Positions 8,301-16,330 of a DNA stretch of 16,332 bases are shown one piece after another. A program made the translations under genes and the position numbers. Source of the stretch: an uncultured Clostridia bacterium (GTDB taxonomy: Bacteria > Bacillota > Clostridia > Christensenellales > UBA1242); NCBI GenBank assembly GCA_944363385.1, contig CALVUB010000008.1, positions 1 to 16,332 of the forward strand. The letters are read 5' to 3'. The number at the start of each line of letters is the position of its first letter. Position 1 is the first letter of the stretch. The notes under the pieces were generated by a model. It ran no database searches. It was not told where the DNA came from and saw nothing but the letters and a program-made list of their open reading frames with translations.

Positions 8301-11300
8301 AACACTTATGACGAGGAGAAGGGAAAAGAAATTTACAATGCCAGCTATCAGGTACGCGAAATTGTTGACAACAATGGAGATTTAAAATTGGCCACTGATT
8401 ATATCATGCTGTTTAGAAGTCAAAAAAATCAAGAAAATATTTATCGCTTTGAGCTTTCGTATGGCAACTCTTCATGGTCTATGTACAACGGTGAAGATAG
8501 GCTAGAAGGCGTGATTAGTGGAGACCAAAATACTTTTACCATAAATTTTACAGCTCTTGGCGAGATTACTAAGGGTGAAGAATATTTGATTGACAAGACA
8601 AATCAATATTATGTTTATATCTATGCGGTTGGAAACAACAATTCTTGTTATGGAAAAAGCGAGCAACTGGATTTGATTTTCCTTAGCATTGAGCAGAACA
8701 ATCTCAATTTTGCAGATGGCGTGTTTACAATCACCACTTCTGGCAACGAAATTGGAAGCGACATTTTAATACGTTATCGCAGGCAATATACCTCAGGCGA
8801 TGAAATTCAAGAGGAGATAATTCAAGCTGAAGCCGACAATTACGGCCGAGTTGTGCTAAATGATTACCTGACAGTTGCAGGAAGATATGACTATGTCATC
8901 TTTAATGTTATGGGGCAGATAAACAATGTTAGAAACATCTTAAAACTTCCAAGTGTTTCTTATGGAATTTTAAACCTTTATAAACTTAATGTGCCAACAC
9001 TTACCACAACATCAAACACTCTTCAAATTTCAGCCAACAGCTCTGATAGCGGACATGGACCATTTAAGTATCAACTGCAAAACAATGCGTTAAAGCTAAA
9101 CATCACCTCTACTGCAGAATTTTATGGTAAAGAAGGATTTAACCAACTTAAATTTGCTCATAATGAAAATGATATAAGCGGACTTAATTATGTAAAATTT
9201 TTGCCTTCAACCTCATTAGGTTCGCAGTTTGAGATTGAGGATTACAAAGGGGTAGTTTATCAATTTGAAAAAGTTATCAATAACAATATTGTGCTTGCTT
9301 CAAACACCTCATCAATATCAGTTGAAACCCTGCCAGCAGTTGAAAACTTGAAAATTCAAAGCGGAAATTTAGTTTGGGATGAAGTTGAACTTAAAACCAA
9401 ACTTGCTGATAAAGTTGAAATAGTCTATAAGGTTGTGGTTGAATATCTTGATGATTCACAAAGTTTTGACAAACGAGAATTTTTCACTTTAAACAATCAT
9501 TTTGACACTGCTGAAATTGACTATATCTCAACTCAGGGCGATGGAAGATACTTTAATTTTACCGTTTATGTTTACGCAGGGACTTTGTCGGAAGGTGGAA
9601 CTGAACTTATTGAAGGTGGTTTTATCGATATTGCAAGCCCAGTAAGTTTCAACAATAAAGCTCATGTGTTGTTCTCGGCGCCAACCACCTTAAAGCATGT
9701 TTCAAAACAAAACATGCCAGAATTTGCGCTTGACGAGCAAGTTTATGATGGCAAGTTTGCGATAAAAAGAACGCAAGAAAACTTGAGGTTTGCCATCGAA
9801 CTTACTTGGTCGAGCGGTCAAACAGAAATTTTAAACAGCACAGCTTATACTGTAAAAACTGGTCAAATTGGTGAAGGTGAAGATAAAGTTGATGTTTACT
9901 TCATTGAAATTGTAAGTCAATCATATGCTAAACCAACATCATTTAGTATCAAAATTTATGCGTATACACCTACCGCAATCAAATCAGACCCACTCTCTTC
10001 AAAATCAGTTTACAAATTGCCAGCAGTAACTAAGAGCGATATATTGCACGACTTTACTACGGACGATCATGTCAATTCACTTTCGCTTAAGTCATATTTT
10101 GACAATAATAAGTATTCATTTGCAAATGACATGTATGAAATTGTTGTAGACTGCTCTATGCCTACTGTTTTAAACAGCGCCAATATGATGATTTCAAATG
10201 CAAATCTTCTTGTAGATCAAACTGTGACCATGACTGTTAAAGCAAAATCAGGCACTACAAACTTATTGACCAGTCAACCTTATTCAATTTCTATCACTCA
10301 GTTTGTTCAACCAACAGATGAAGAAAATAACCCTATGGTTGAATTTATAGTTGACCGCGAGAATGTTCGACTGGTTTGGAACATTAGGCATAGTCAAGAT
10401 TATGATGTAAGTCAAGATTATGAGTTTATAATAAAACTCACATATGAGAATGGTGTTACAGAAACGCAAGTGATCAAAAATTATGAACAAATTTCCACTG
10501 AAGAAGAACAGTATAAACAATACTATTATCAACCAAAAGTGCAAAATTTGATTGTAAAAGTGGAAATATATGGAAGAGAAATTTTTACAACAGACATGCT
10601 TGAGCTTTACGGAACCATCTCTATAAGCATTGACAACCCAATTGACTTTAGATTGTTCGCTAGTGGCTTAGGAACAGCAGAAGACCCTTATATTATTGAA
10701 AACGGAGATAACTTTACAAATATCAAGACGCGCGACAACCCAGATGAAACTGTATACTTTGCGCTTAATAAAGACATTGAATTTACTCTTGATGATGAAG
10801 ACTTTTTCCTTGAAAACTTCTATGGCTCACTTGATGGGAATGGACATACAATCACTGTCAACTTTGCAAAAGAAAACTTTGAAAATGTGACTATCGACAA
10901 AAAGATTTCAACAGAAGAAGACCATTCAATTGCCTTCAACTTCTCACAAAGCTTGATAAAAACAATAAATAAAGGTGCAATTGTGAAGAATATGAACATT
11001 GCAATTTCACATGACTTGACAGGAGCAAAAGGAACAGAAAATACTCAGCCAACAGAAGAAAAACAAAATTATAAACCAACAGTTTTAAGTGGCCTTGCTA
11101 CTGAAAACTTTGGAACGGTTTCATCTGTCAGCTTAGTAAAACTTGAAAGCACTTTTGGAAAATCAATTTCTTCTCTTGCAATTGGCGGACTTATCGCTTT
11201 CAACAGTGGAATAGTTGAAGACTCTCAAAATATGGTTAAAAGCTCTCACGACGCAGAAGAAGACTCTCCAAATGATTCAATAATTATAGAAACACAAAAT

Positions 11301-11870
11301 TCTTCTACATTAAATCTTATGTTTGGTGCAATTGTGCTTAAAAATGAAAGTGGTGGTCAAATCATAGGCGCTCAAAATAATAGAAACATAAGCATAAGCG
11401 TTCGCCGAGAAGGGCAAAATATTTATGTGGGTGGCATTGTTTATGAAAATAACGGCAGTGTTATCGCCTCAGGAAACAATGCGAGCATTTCTGCCTCAGG
11501 AAACAGCGCTTTCAACAGCCGTATAGGAGGGGTTGTAGGTTACAATAATGGAACAGTAAGCCATATCTTCAATGGTGGTTCTGTCAGCTCTACTCAATCT
11601 TCAGGAAGTGCTGGTCTTATCTACTATTATCGAGGTGGACAAGTTGACACGCTTTTCGAACTTACTGGATCAACAATTATCACTTCGATTTATGGCGGAA
11701 GTGTAAACCAAAAAGGCAAAATATACGGCTCTGGCGACACTTCAAGTTTTACCATTACAGCACTTAGCGAACTTGTTGATGGACAGACTTTTGCAACTGG
11801 CTTATACACAATCATAGTCGAAAAAAATGCCAACAACTACAACGCAATACTTTCAAAAAAAGTAGCATGA
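2319..11870 (+). CDS. Giant surface lipoprotein with Big-2, FN3-like and GLUG regions
   Basis: This is a 3183-residue exported protein. A lipoprotein signal ends in LSAC with Cys21 as the lipidation site. Residues of about 29-108 look like a Big-2 bacterial Ig-like domain. From about 109 to 2775 the protein is a long series of beta-rich units of roughly 90-110 residues, FN3-like. Several end in a recurring Y-L-N-S-type motif (Tyr at 367, 653, 856, 963, 1055, 1148), which sets the period. Near 2783 a GLGTAEDPY motif opens a different C-terminal region. It holds FYGSLDGNGHTI (2834-2845) and about six degenerate GLUG-type repeats (near 2925, 2956, 3003, 3038, 3070, 3098) such as GGVVGYNNGTV, as found in beta-helical adhesins. 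There is no LPXTG anchor, so the N-terminal lipid is the likely attachment and the GLUG end would be distal. Role in adhesion or surface binding is inferred. It is probably co-transcribed with the 289-aa gene 28 bp downstream. Confidence 0.85.
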   Translation: MKKYITLFILAVCVLFGLSACVQPASVYGKFKQESYTLNLGDVLDLSQELSLTGTTLEEVSIKFSNEGILSLSENRLTATKSGSTLVLVKSEKETIASCLVSVNFKFAYPQNLSISSEGELSWEESFISNGDEIVKAQGYTVYIDNTRQYQVSTNSFSFASNDLDFGRYQVSIQALANEEQNVLASEKSPTQTIVYDFVSVVEGLNIQVSQRYLDEQATLLWNHTQNAVYDVIINDFKVNQKPLSTSSLTYDFSRFANGREITVQIVAKDAFDQLMQTTSSYKLQKLLATNPSYRYNGSDGYLVVNDNANDAQNVNGYILYWSSLDGKISGQKVIQSGQREQLDHLGAGIYNISLQTLGGKANGGLYLNSASGQSFTFAKLSMPQPELIYDGQSVTINLSEGDNGYVRTYKIVVGQKEKIVKLDQTNQVVFSASDFFEGQNLIEIYALPSAQESSDTGVAYFTEGKIRTNRVINSDSFVQNVYLLSDISSISHAFDEENKNLSVLTFENVQFADSFKLFINDEQIEDFTFDIGTHNTVIKFESLKDIAPNEDNAYQITIEAFRADGLSINSYGHKVLNILDVPTTAPAENGQYSWNKIEGAVYQYSIYKTDSTGDTAEFYLTENTEQTCLKEALPFGYYAIQVVAKSSDTNVYLDSDFALSSKILEDNFLVYEQINSPQVKFIDNQGQYSIEISNVEYASHYAIFLDGQEIDSFDNLQDQESYTRKLIGQDFSQEKTYILTVKASAGNRFDSALHTESEPSQIEIVRICQPSYQIEEEYDSFALFGIEGEYGKKISENFAVSSGLDDIYVDHFDILVNGEKANKDNQAQINLIDRGESFTISISAIAKAQEGNSYYLNSAPTIITVNRLASPKNLTFENGKLLLADSNGNTQKYFVEIELQVASGTRMIRFFTQDSNQTFNLQDKIDQLLTNQSFANEFAQASGIKVKAYAYVKPYTEDGILYLQSAPATTQTAQTELSIDKLASTSLSFDVFDSQKLLSWEAVATGTVYDIYNGNDLVKKDYTATSVYLDQVLNGKDLTKENMIFSIVAKNSSYLNSSSSNKVTIAKLSALQQATLVNDNGNWQVALNITKASDVGRIAKVLVNNEEIDYLTGSSTITIDLSTFEEKTFALTIQFIASNTENAQVYYVNSDTFTLSLTDISENLLNGEISNNQIVWQSPYQNWQSEVVYYDITISVNGTVFEIKSYEKTSISLDELEALTNAVFDSGQVSILITSSLYPCVVELPGNVSFGKAQQSFSTEKVQEVENGKISVELGPSKDLIEKELDSIVKIDFENIWKGEAVFDVYVNSTSQPVFENLKPSASYADCSITLSGTTFTLSVSSKLLTEEGENKIYLRAKQQNKIISDLTEFTISRNSNIASADLSAYGNLKVTLGQYREDTLLLKLSITSQTIKYESYQITSQVQEIDISSFIEGISGLVELELLVIDSDHSMLSSLSSTKISKNKLAPISEIETSLVGQLTFHLTSSAMGDSNIEFVVQSENGRYYSFKPAKDSDNDFTYTYSLQGIVNVLGIKQEGTYQIAFANRLSGSLNSDFVDYQLRFKLEENGTVFKYRQNLTADYIIIKELAPETNLTTSGLRISIMLYDKSAGSIISPINDERFIAGYWDANSNSFKQASPNYGDERDQNVYPSYALNINSLLEKWPSGSFTVNICRVAHENDSIYIYQTKTFSFRKLNVISGEDIANSAISWTWSQGNTPEGTTPSSYIISIWATEAEENVQRITTTSFKYDLRQIALASGQYSITIQAISQNEDVVASDLSEIFTAQKYAQTKGVTLENGRIVFDINNSSGDIDKELDLVQVFYSKVNNDLAENFVDIGNAGFDDIFTFKTNTVHDQTVKLIFEETDSKGQTSTGKKYVATVNPMNLLLNFEVISTEGKTTFLQRLDDYITSGGNASQEIFRSLQNFYNHIKDMAQGISDGKIIFDDFGKTIPNGFYKVSVVQTASDPSDDFIDSDPSVEKLIYVSASPTMTLFNTYDEEKGKEIYNASYQVREIVDNNGDLKLATDYIMLFRSQKNQENIYRFELSYGNSSWSMYNGEDRLEGVISGDQNTFTINFTALGEITKGEEYLIDKTNQYYVYIYAVGNNNSCYGKSEQLDLIFLSIEQNNLNFADGVFTITTSGNEIGSDILIRYRRQYTSGDEIQEEIIQAEADNYGRVVLNDYLTVAGRYDYVIFNVMGQINNVRNILKLPSVSYGILNLYKLNVPTLTTTSNTLQISANSSDSGHGPFKYQLQNNALKLNITSTAEFYGKEGFNQLKFAHNENDISGLNYVKFLPSTSLGSQFEIEDYKGVVYQFEKVINNNIVLASNTSSISVETLPAVENLKIQSGNLVWDEVELKTKLADKVEIVYKVVVEYLDDSQSFDKREFFTLNNHFDTAEIDYISTQGDGRYFNFTVYVYAGTLSEGGTELIEGGFIDIASPVSFNNKAHVLFSAPTTLKHVSKQNMPEFALDEQVYDGKFAIKRTQENLRFAIELTWSSGQTEILNSTAYTVKTGQIGEGEDKVDVYFIEIVSQSYAKPTSFSIKIYAYTPTAIKSDPLSSKSVYKLPAVTKSDILHDFTTDDHVNSLSLKSYFDNNKYSFANDMYEIVVDCSMPTVLNSANMMISNANLLVDQTVTMTVKAKSGTTNLLTSQPYSISITQFVQPTDEENNPMVEFIVDRENVRLVWNIRHSQDYDVSQDYEFIIKLTYENGVTETQVIKNYEQISTEEEQYKQYYYQPKVQNLIVKVEIYGREIFTTDMLELYGTISISIDNPIDFRLFASGLGTAEDPYIIENGDNFTNIKTRDNPDETVYFALNKDIEFTLDDEDFFLENFYGSLDGNGHTITVNFAKENFENVTIDKKISTEEDHSIAFNFSQSLIKTINKGAIVKNMNIAISHDLTGAKGTENTQPTEEKQNYKPTVLSGLATENFGTVSSVSLVKLESTFGKSISSLAIGGLIAFNSGIVEDSQNMVKSSHDAEEDSPNDSIIIETQNSSTLNLMFGAIVLKNESGGQIIGAQNNRNISISVRREGQNIYVGGIVYENNGSVIASGNNASISASGNSAFNSRIGGVVGYNNGTVSHIFNGGSVSSTQSSGSAGLIYYYRGGQVDTLFELTGSTIITSIYGGSVNQKGKIYGSGDTSSFTITALSELVDGQTFATGLYTIIVEKNANNYNAILSKKVA
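10392..10427 (+). repeat. 18-bp tandem duplication within the giant gene
   Basis: AGTCAAGATTATGA occurs at 10392-10405 and again at 10410-10423, a period of 18 bp. It encodes SQDYDV followed by SQDYEF, an in-frame six-residue duplication inside one of the last FN3-like units. Confidence 0.7.
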
Positions 11871-11898
11871 GATTTAGAAAAGCAGAATAAACTATTTT

Positions 11899-12768
11899 AT
11901 GAAAAAAATTAGTATAATCTTGTTGGCAATTTTGACTGTTTTATGTTTTGGGCTTGGCTTAAAAAGCACTTATGCGACAGAACGCGAGGAAAGTTTTATT
12001 AAAATTCAAACAATTTCATATCAAAGTGGCGCTGTTTTGCAAGGGTTTTACTTCTCATGTGACGAACAAATGCTTGCTCAAAATGGCGCCGCCCCTCAAA
12101 CCATACAAGCTTTCAAAAATTCGCTCCTGTCTCAGATAAATCATCTAAAAAGCTTGATGATAGCCTCATATTCTGCGATTTATCTTCAAAATCCAAATCC
12201 TGAATACGCGATTGGAGATGGTGGAGGGCTTGAGGTGAGTTTGGTGTCAGATTCAAGCACAAATGCTTTAGGCTTTCAATTTTTGTTTACTTCAATAAAC
12301 TCGTGGTTATATTATCATCCTTCAGATAAAAATGAAAGCGAAAATCAAGAAGGTGTGCAGTTTATAACAACGCACTCTTCTCAAGGACAAATAATTTTTA
12401 ATCAAACAATTTCTTCTTTGGATATGACAGTTGGTCAGTATTTAAAAAGTTTATATTTAAATTCTGCTCAATCTGCAGGTATTGTGGTTGAAGAAAGCTA
12501 TAATCCTTCCTTTATATACGAATACGCACTTTCTTCGCCTAAAGTTCATTCAAATGCTGATAAAATTGAATATTCAAGTTTAGGGTTATATCATCATTTT
12601 TGGATTAGAAGTGAAGAAGAGCTTGCCTCGAACAACCAAATCAAACTTTATTATTATCAACCAAATCAGCAGTGGTGGTATTTGACAATCATTTGCGTGG
12701 GCGTTGGTGTTGTTTTGATTGGTTTGGTTATTTCCATTATAAAAAGCAGAAAAAAAATAATAAAATAG
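11899..12768 (+). CDS. Secreted membrane-anchored protein of unknown function
   Basis: I do not recognise this 289-residue family. It has a signal peptide (residues 1-26, probable cleavage after the A in STYA), an extracellular part of about 230 residues, and one hydrophobic span (about 259-281) followed by a basic SRKKIIK stop-transfer tail. It should therefore be a type I membrane protein with its bulk outside the cell. The external part is rich in Ser, Asn, Gln and Tyr, with a single Cys (in FYFSCDEQ) and a cluster of aromatics next to the membrane (YYYQPNQQWWY). No catalytic motif was seen. The gene starts 28 bp after the giant lipoprotein gene and ends at a strong terminator, so the two probably form one transcript. 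It may be a partner, exporter aid or co-receptor for that protein. Its ATG has no good ribosome site. Confidence 0.75.
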   Translation: MKKISIILLAILTVLCFGLGLKSTYATEREESFIKIQTISYQSGAVLQGFYFSCDEQMLAQNGAAPQTIQAFKNSLLSQINHLKSLMIASYSAIYLQNPNPEYAIGDGGGLEVSLVSDSSTNALGFQFLFTSINSWLYYHPSDKNESENQEGVQFITTHSSQGQIIFNQTISSLDMTVGQYLKSLYLNSAQSAGIVVEESYNPSFIYEYALSSPKVHSNADKIEYSSLGLYHHFWIRSEEELASNNQIKLYYYQPNQQWWYLTIICVGVGVVLIGLVISIIKSRKKIIK

Positions 12769-12804
12769 AAAAGGACAGCTTGTCATAAAAGTCTGTCCTT
12801 TTTT
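12769..12804 (+). terminator. Intrinsic terminator after the surface-protein unit
   Basis: The arms AAAAGGACAG (12769-12778) and CTGTCCTTTT (12793-12802) are perfectly complementary around a 14-nt loop and run into a T-tract (12799-12804). It begins at the base after the TAG stop and separates the surface genes from uppP. Confidence 0.92.
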
Positions 12805-12845
12805 GTATATTACATTATGCAATTTGGTTTTTTAAAGGAGGGATT

Positions 12846-13610
12846 GTGGAGATTTTAGCACTTGCATTTTTAGGGCTATTGCAAGGGTTGACGGAATTTT
12901 TACCTGTTTCATCCAGTGGGCATTTAGTTTTATTTGGCAATCTTTTTAAAATTGAAGAAACACTTTTTGTTTCAATTATTCTTCATATTGCAACCCTTTT
13001 GTCAGTTGTGATTGTTTTTAGAAAGGAGATTTGGAATATCGTAAGACACCCTTTTTCTAGAGAAGGGTTAAATCTTATCATTGCCACAATACCAACTTGC
13101 CTGATAGCGCTAACTGTTCTCCCCATTGCGAAACTTTCTTTTGAGGGCAAATTTTTAGCAATTTCATTTTTGATAAGCGCGGTTTTATTGTTTTTTGCTG
13201 AAAAAAAGAAAAATCAATGCCCTTTTTCAGGCAAGCAAATTTCTTCTCGAGAGGCTCTTTTTATGGGCATAGCACAGGGACTGGCAATTTTTCCAGGGAT
13301 TTCTCGTTCAGGTGCGACAATAAGTGCGGGACTTTTTGCTGGTGTAGACAAAAAAGAGTCGACAAGATTTTCATTTGTCATGAGCTTGCCAATAATCTTG
13401 TTGTCGCTTTTTATGGAAATCTTTGAAATTGCACAGACAAATGTTTCAATAGCAGTCTCACCAATTGGTCTTATGCTTGCCTTTATTCTCGCCTTTATTG
13501 TTGGAATATTATCAATCAAACTGATGGTAAAACTGACAACAAGTTCAAGTTTAAAATATTTCAGCATTTATTTAGTTTTAATTGCAATTGTGTCATTTAT
13601 CGTTTTATAG
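12846..13610 (+). CDS. uppP: Undecaprenyl-pyrophosphate phosphatase UppP (BacA)
   Basis: This is a 254-residue polytopic membrane enzyme that removes a phosphate from undecaprenyl pyrophosphate. This recycles the lipid carrier for peptidoglycan and other wall polymers, and raises tolerance to bacitracin. The two family signatures are intact. QGLTEFLPVSSSGH (residues 13-26) contains the (E/Q)xxxE pair Q13/E17. PGISRSG (150-156) contains R154, which corresponds to the catalytic Arg. Length and hydrophobic profile are normal for the family. The start is GTG, chosen because AAAGGAGGG (12834-12842) precedes it closely. It is the first gene of a two-gene operon, with its stop 10 bp before the ATPase start. 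I see no convincing promoter in the 40 bp between the upstream terminator and this gene, so some read-through is possible. Confidence 0.97.
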   Translation: MEILALAFLGLLQGLTEFLPVSSSGHLVLFGNLFKIEETLFVSIILHIATLLSVVIVFRKEIWNIVRHPFSREGLNLIIATIPTCLIALTVLPIAKLSFEGKFLAISFLISAVLLFFAEKKKNQCPFSGKQISSREALFMGIAQGLAIFPGISRSGATISAGLFAGVDKKESTRFSFVMSLPIILLSLFMEIFEIAQTNVSIAVSPIGLMLAFILAFIVGILSIKLMVKLTTSSSLKYFSIYLVLIAIVSFIVL

Positions 13611-13620
13611 AAGGAGAGTT

Positions 13621-16242
13621 ATGGAGTTTTATAAAAAGTCGGTCTCAGAAAGTTTAAAAGAAGTTGGCTCTTGTGCAAAAGGTTTGGCTGAAGAGGAGGC
13701 AAAAACTCGTGAAAAAGACCTCTTTCATGAAGAATTTTTTGATGAAAAGCATGGCATTGTAAGCAAATTTTTTGCTCAGTTTTTTGACCTTATGATAATC
13801 ATTTTGCTTCTGGCCTCAATCATTTCTATTGCTATAGGGGTTATACAAAAAACCAGCGAAGAGATTATAGATGGTGTTGCAATCCTTGCTATTGTTATAA
13901 TGAACGCCATCTTCGGTGTAGTTCAAGAAAGCAAGGCGGAAAAATCACTGCTGGCTCTAAAAAAGTTGACTGAGCAAGAGGTGCTTGTTTATCGTGATGG
14001 TATAATAAAAAAAATTTCTTCTAACGAGCTTGTTATAGGCGATGTTATTGCACTTGAAGCTGGAACTATTCTACCTGCAGATTGTAGATTAATTGAAACA
14101 ATAGAACTTAAGGTTGATGAATCTTCCTTGACTGGCGAGAGCGAAGGGACTTTGAAAGATGCCGATTTTGTCGCGGAAAAAACTTTGTCTATTTCAGAAC
14201 AAAAAAACATGGTTTTTAAAGGCACAAATGTCACATATGGCAGAGGTAGTGCAGTGGTGGTTGCTCTTGGCATAGACACCGAATTTGGAAAAATTGCCAA
14301 GGGTATAAGGGAAAGCACAAAAGAACTTACCCCTTTGCAAAAAAGCATTAAAGAAGTTGCTAAAGTGTTGACATTTCTAGTTCTTATCATTGCCTTAGTC
14401 ACCTTTGTCATTGAAATTTGCATTTCGCCAGCCAACATAATGGAAGCATTTTTGACAGCCGTGGCTATTGCTGTGGCAGCAATACCTGAAAGTATGCCTG
14501 CAGTTATCACTATCATTATGAGCATGGGTATAGCACGTCTAGCAAAACAAAAAGCAGTTGTCAAACGAATGCATGCGGTTGAAACTTTAGGCTGTTGCGA
14601 CGTTGTTTGCTCGGATAAGACTGGCACGATAACCGAAAACAAAATGACAGTTACTGCCACATATTTTGACGGTGAAATTAAGAAAGATAATTTTAAAAAG
14701 AATGCTAGTTTTGAAGAGCTTTGCAGGTTTATGCTGATTTGCAATGACGCAAACTTTTCAAAAAATACATTTGTTGGAGATCCAACCGAAGTGGCTTTGG
14801 CAAATTTTTGTTTAAAGGAAGGCTATAAAAAAAATGAAATTGAAAAAGCGTATCCTCGCCTTAAGGAAAAACCCTTTGACAGCACAAGAAAATTGATGTC
14901 TGTCTCTTACAAAGAAAACAGACAAGAAGTTATGGTTACAAAAGGAGCGGTAGATTTCTTGCTTGAAAAATGCTCGCAAATATGGATTAAAGGTCAAATA
15001 TATCCAATAAACGACAAATTTAAAAGCGAGATTATCAAGGCAAACAAATCCATGTCAAAAAAGGCGCTTAGAGTGATAGCTATTGCTTTTAAAAAAGAAG
15101 AGGGACAACTAATTGAAGAGAACCTTGTGTTTGCTGGACTTGTGGGAATGATTGACCCGCCGAGAAAAGAAATTGCTCATGCGGTAAAAAAGTGCGCAAG
15201 AGCGGGTATGCGTGCGGTTATGATAACTGGCGACCACAAAGATACCGCCTTTGCAATTGCCAAAGAGATAGGTCTTACCGACGATGAAAATGCTGTGCTA
15301 TGCGGTTTTGAACTTGACAAACTCTCTGATGAAGAGCTTGATAAAATTATTCCCCACATCTCTGTCTTTGCAAGAGTCAGTCCACAAAATAAAGTGCGTA
15401 TAGTGGAAGCGTTAAAAAAGCAAGGGCACATTGTTGCCATGACGGGAGATGGCGTTAATGACGCACCAAGTCTGAAGCGAGCTAATATTGGAATTGGCAT
15501 GGGGAGAAGCGGAACGGATGTTGCCAAGGAAGTTGCTGATATTATTATTACCGATGACAATTTTGCAACAATTGTGATTGCAGTAGAAGAAGGACGAAAA
15601 ATATATCAAAACATTCAAAAAACGGTTAAATTTTTGTTTTCAGCAAACATGGCAGAACTTTTATCTCTGTTTTTTGTTACAATATTTTTTCCTCAATATG
15701 TTTTTCTTTTACCAGTTCAAATTTTGTTTGTAAATTTGATAACTGACTCACTTCCAGCAGTTGCCCTTGGAGTTGAGCTTCCAGAAAAAGATCTTATGTC
15801 GCATCCGCCTCGAAGTCCCCAAAAAGGCTTGTTTTCTGATGGTGTTGGCCTTTCAATTGTGGTGCTTGGAATGGTTCAAACACTTTTAGTTGTTCTGTCT
15901 TATATCATAGGACTTTATGTTTTTGGTCAGTATAGTGCAACAACAATGGCTTTTTATACGCTCAACATGATTCAAATGTTTTATTTGGCTTCAATGCGAA
16001 CCAATGCGCCACTATATAAGTCAAAACCATTCAAGAATAAATTTTTTCTTCTTGCGGTTGGATTTTGCTTTGGTTTGATTGCCTTTTTTGCCTTTACGCC
16101 TTTAAGTGGAATATTTGGACTTGAGAAGCTTTCTCTTTCGGCTTGGCTTATAATTTTAGGGCTTTGTTTTCTTATGCTTATTATTAGCGAGCTTTATAAA
16201 TACTACGAAAAGAAAATTTTGGCAAAAAAATTTAAAAAATAG
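13621..16242 (+). CDS. Type II (Ca2+-type) P-type cation-transporting ATPase
   Basis: This is an 873-residue cation pump, most similar in motifs to bacterial Ca2+-ATPases (PacL/YloB/LMCA1 group), which expel Ca2+ using ATP. Domains in order: an N-terminal cation-ATPase domain; M1-M2; an actuator with TGES (171-174); M3-M4 with PESMP (289-293, Glu290 matching the M4 Ca2+ ligand); CSDKTGT with the phosphorylated Asp332; a nucleotide-binding domain; the hinge TGDGVNDAP (608-616); then M5-M10. The M5 (Asn676, Glu679) and M6 (Asn705, Thr708, Asp709 in NLITD) residues match Ca2+ ligands of SERCA-type pumps. The M4 motif is PESMP rather than the common PEGLP. ATG at 13621 is chosen for its AAGGAG (13611-13616); an in-frame extension to 13582 would overlap uppP and lacks a ribosome site. 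It is co-transcribed with uppP. Substrate is inferred; Mn2+ is possible. Confidence 0.93.
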   Translation: MEFYKKSVSESLKEVGSCAKGLAEEEAKTREKDLFHEEFFDEKHGIVSKFFAQFFDLMIIILLLASIISIAIGVIQKTSEEIIDGVAILAIVIMNAIFGVVQESKAEKSLLALKKLTEQEVLVYRDGIIKKISSNELVIGDVIALEAGTILPADCRLIETIELKVDESSLTGESEGTLKDADFVAEKTLSISEQKNMVFKGTNVTYGRGSAVVVALGIDTEFGKIAKGIRESTKELTPLQKSIKEVAKVLTFLVLIIALVTFVIEICISPANIMEAFLTAVAIAVAAIPESMPAVITIIMSMGIARLAKQKAVVKRMHAVETLGCCDVVCSDKTGTITENKMTVTATYFDGEIKKDNFKKNASFEELCRFMLICNDANFSKNTFVGDPTEVALANFCLKEGYKKNEIEKAYPRLKEKPFDSTRKLMSVSYKENRQEVMVTKGAVDFLLEKCSQIWIKGQIYPINDKFKSEIIKANKSMSKKALRVIAIAFKKEEGQLIEENLVFAGLVGMIDPPRKEIAHAVKKCARAGMRAVMITGDHKDTAFAIAKEIGLTDDENAVLCGFELDKLSDEELDKIIPHISVFARVSPQNKVRIVEALKKQGHIVAMTGDGVNDAPSLKRANIGIGMGRSGTDVAKEVADIIITDDNFATIVIAVEEGRKIYQNIQKTVKFLFSANMAELLSLFFVTIFFPQYVFLLPVQILFVNLITDSLPAVALGVELPEKDLMSHPPRSPQKGLFSDGVGLSIVVLGMVQTLLVVLSYIIGLYVFGQYSATTMAFYTLNMIQMFYLASMRTNAPLYKSKPFKNKFFLLAVGFCFGLIAFFAFTPLSGIFGLEKLSLSAWLIILGLCFLMLIISELYKYYEKKILAKKFKK

Positions 16243-16292
16243 TAAAAAATAGGCAAAGGTCAAATCATTTTGAAACTAGCAGAATAAACAAG

Positions 16293-16330
16293 AAAAAAGG
16301 AGTTCTACTTTTAAAGTAAAACTCTTTTTT
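16293..16330 (+). terminator. Intrinsic terminator of the uppP-ATPase operon
   Basis: The stem pairs GAGTT (16300-16304) with AACTC (16320-16324) and TACTT (16306-16310) with AAGTA (16314-16318), with one c/a mismatch and a TTA loop. Flanking A6 (16293-16298) and T6 (16325-16330) extend the pairing and supply the U-tract. It lies about 50 bp after the ATPase stop. The flanking A-tract could also let it work on the opposite strand. Confidence 0.88.

Noticed and set aside
13214..13567. 117-codon antisense reading frame inside uppP
   Set aside because: It lies entirely opposite conserved UppP sequence and looks like a shadow.
13582..13620. N-terminal extension of the ATPase by 13 residues
   Set aside because: It would overlap uppP, lacks a ribosome site, and the extra residues are unlike the family; AAGGAG at 13611-13616 supports the ATG at 13621.
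13989..14744. 251-codon antisense reading frame inside the ATPase gene
   Set aside because: It is opposite a gene with every P-type ATPase motif, has no family resemblance and no ribosome site; a shadow of codon use.
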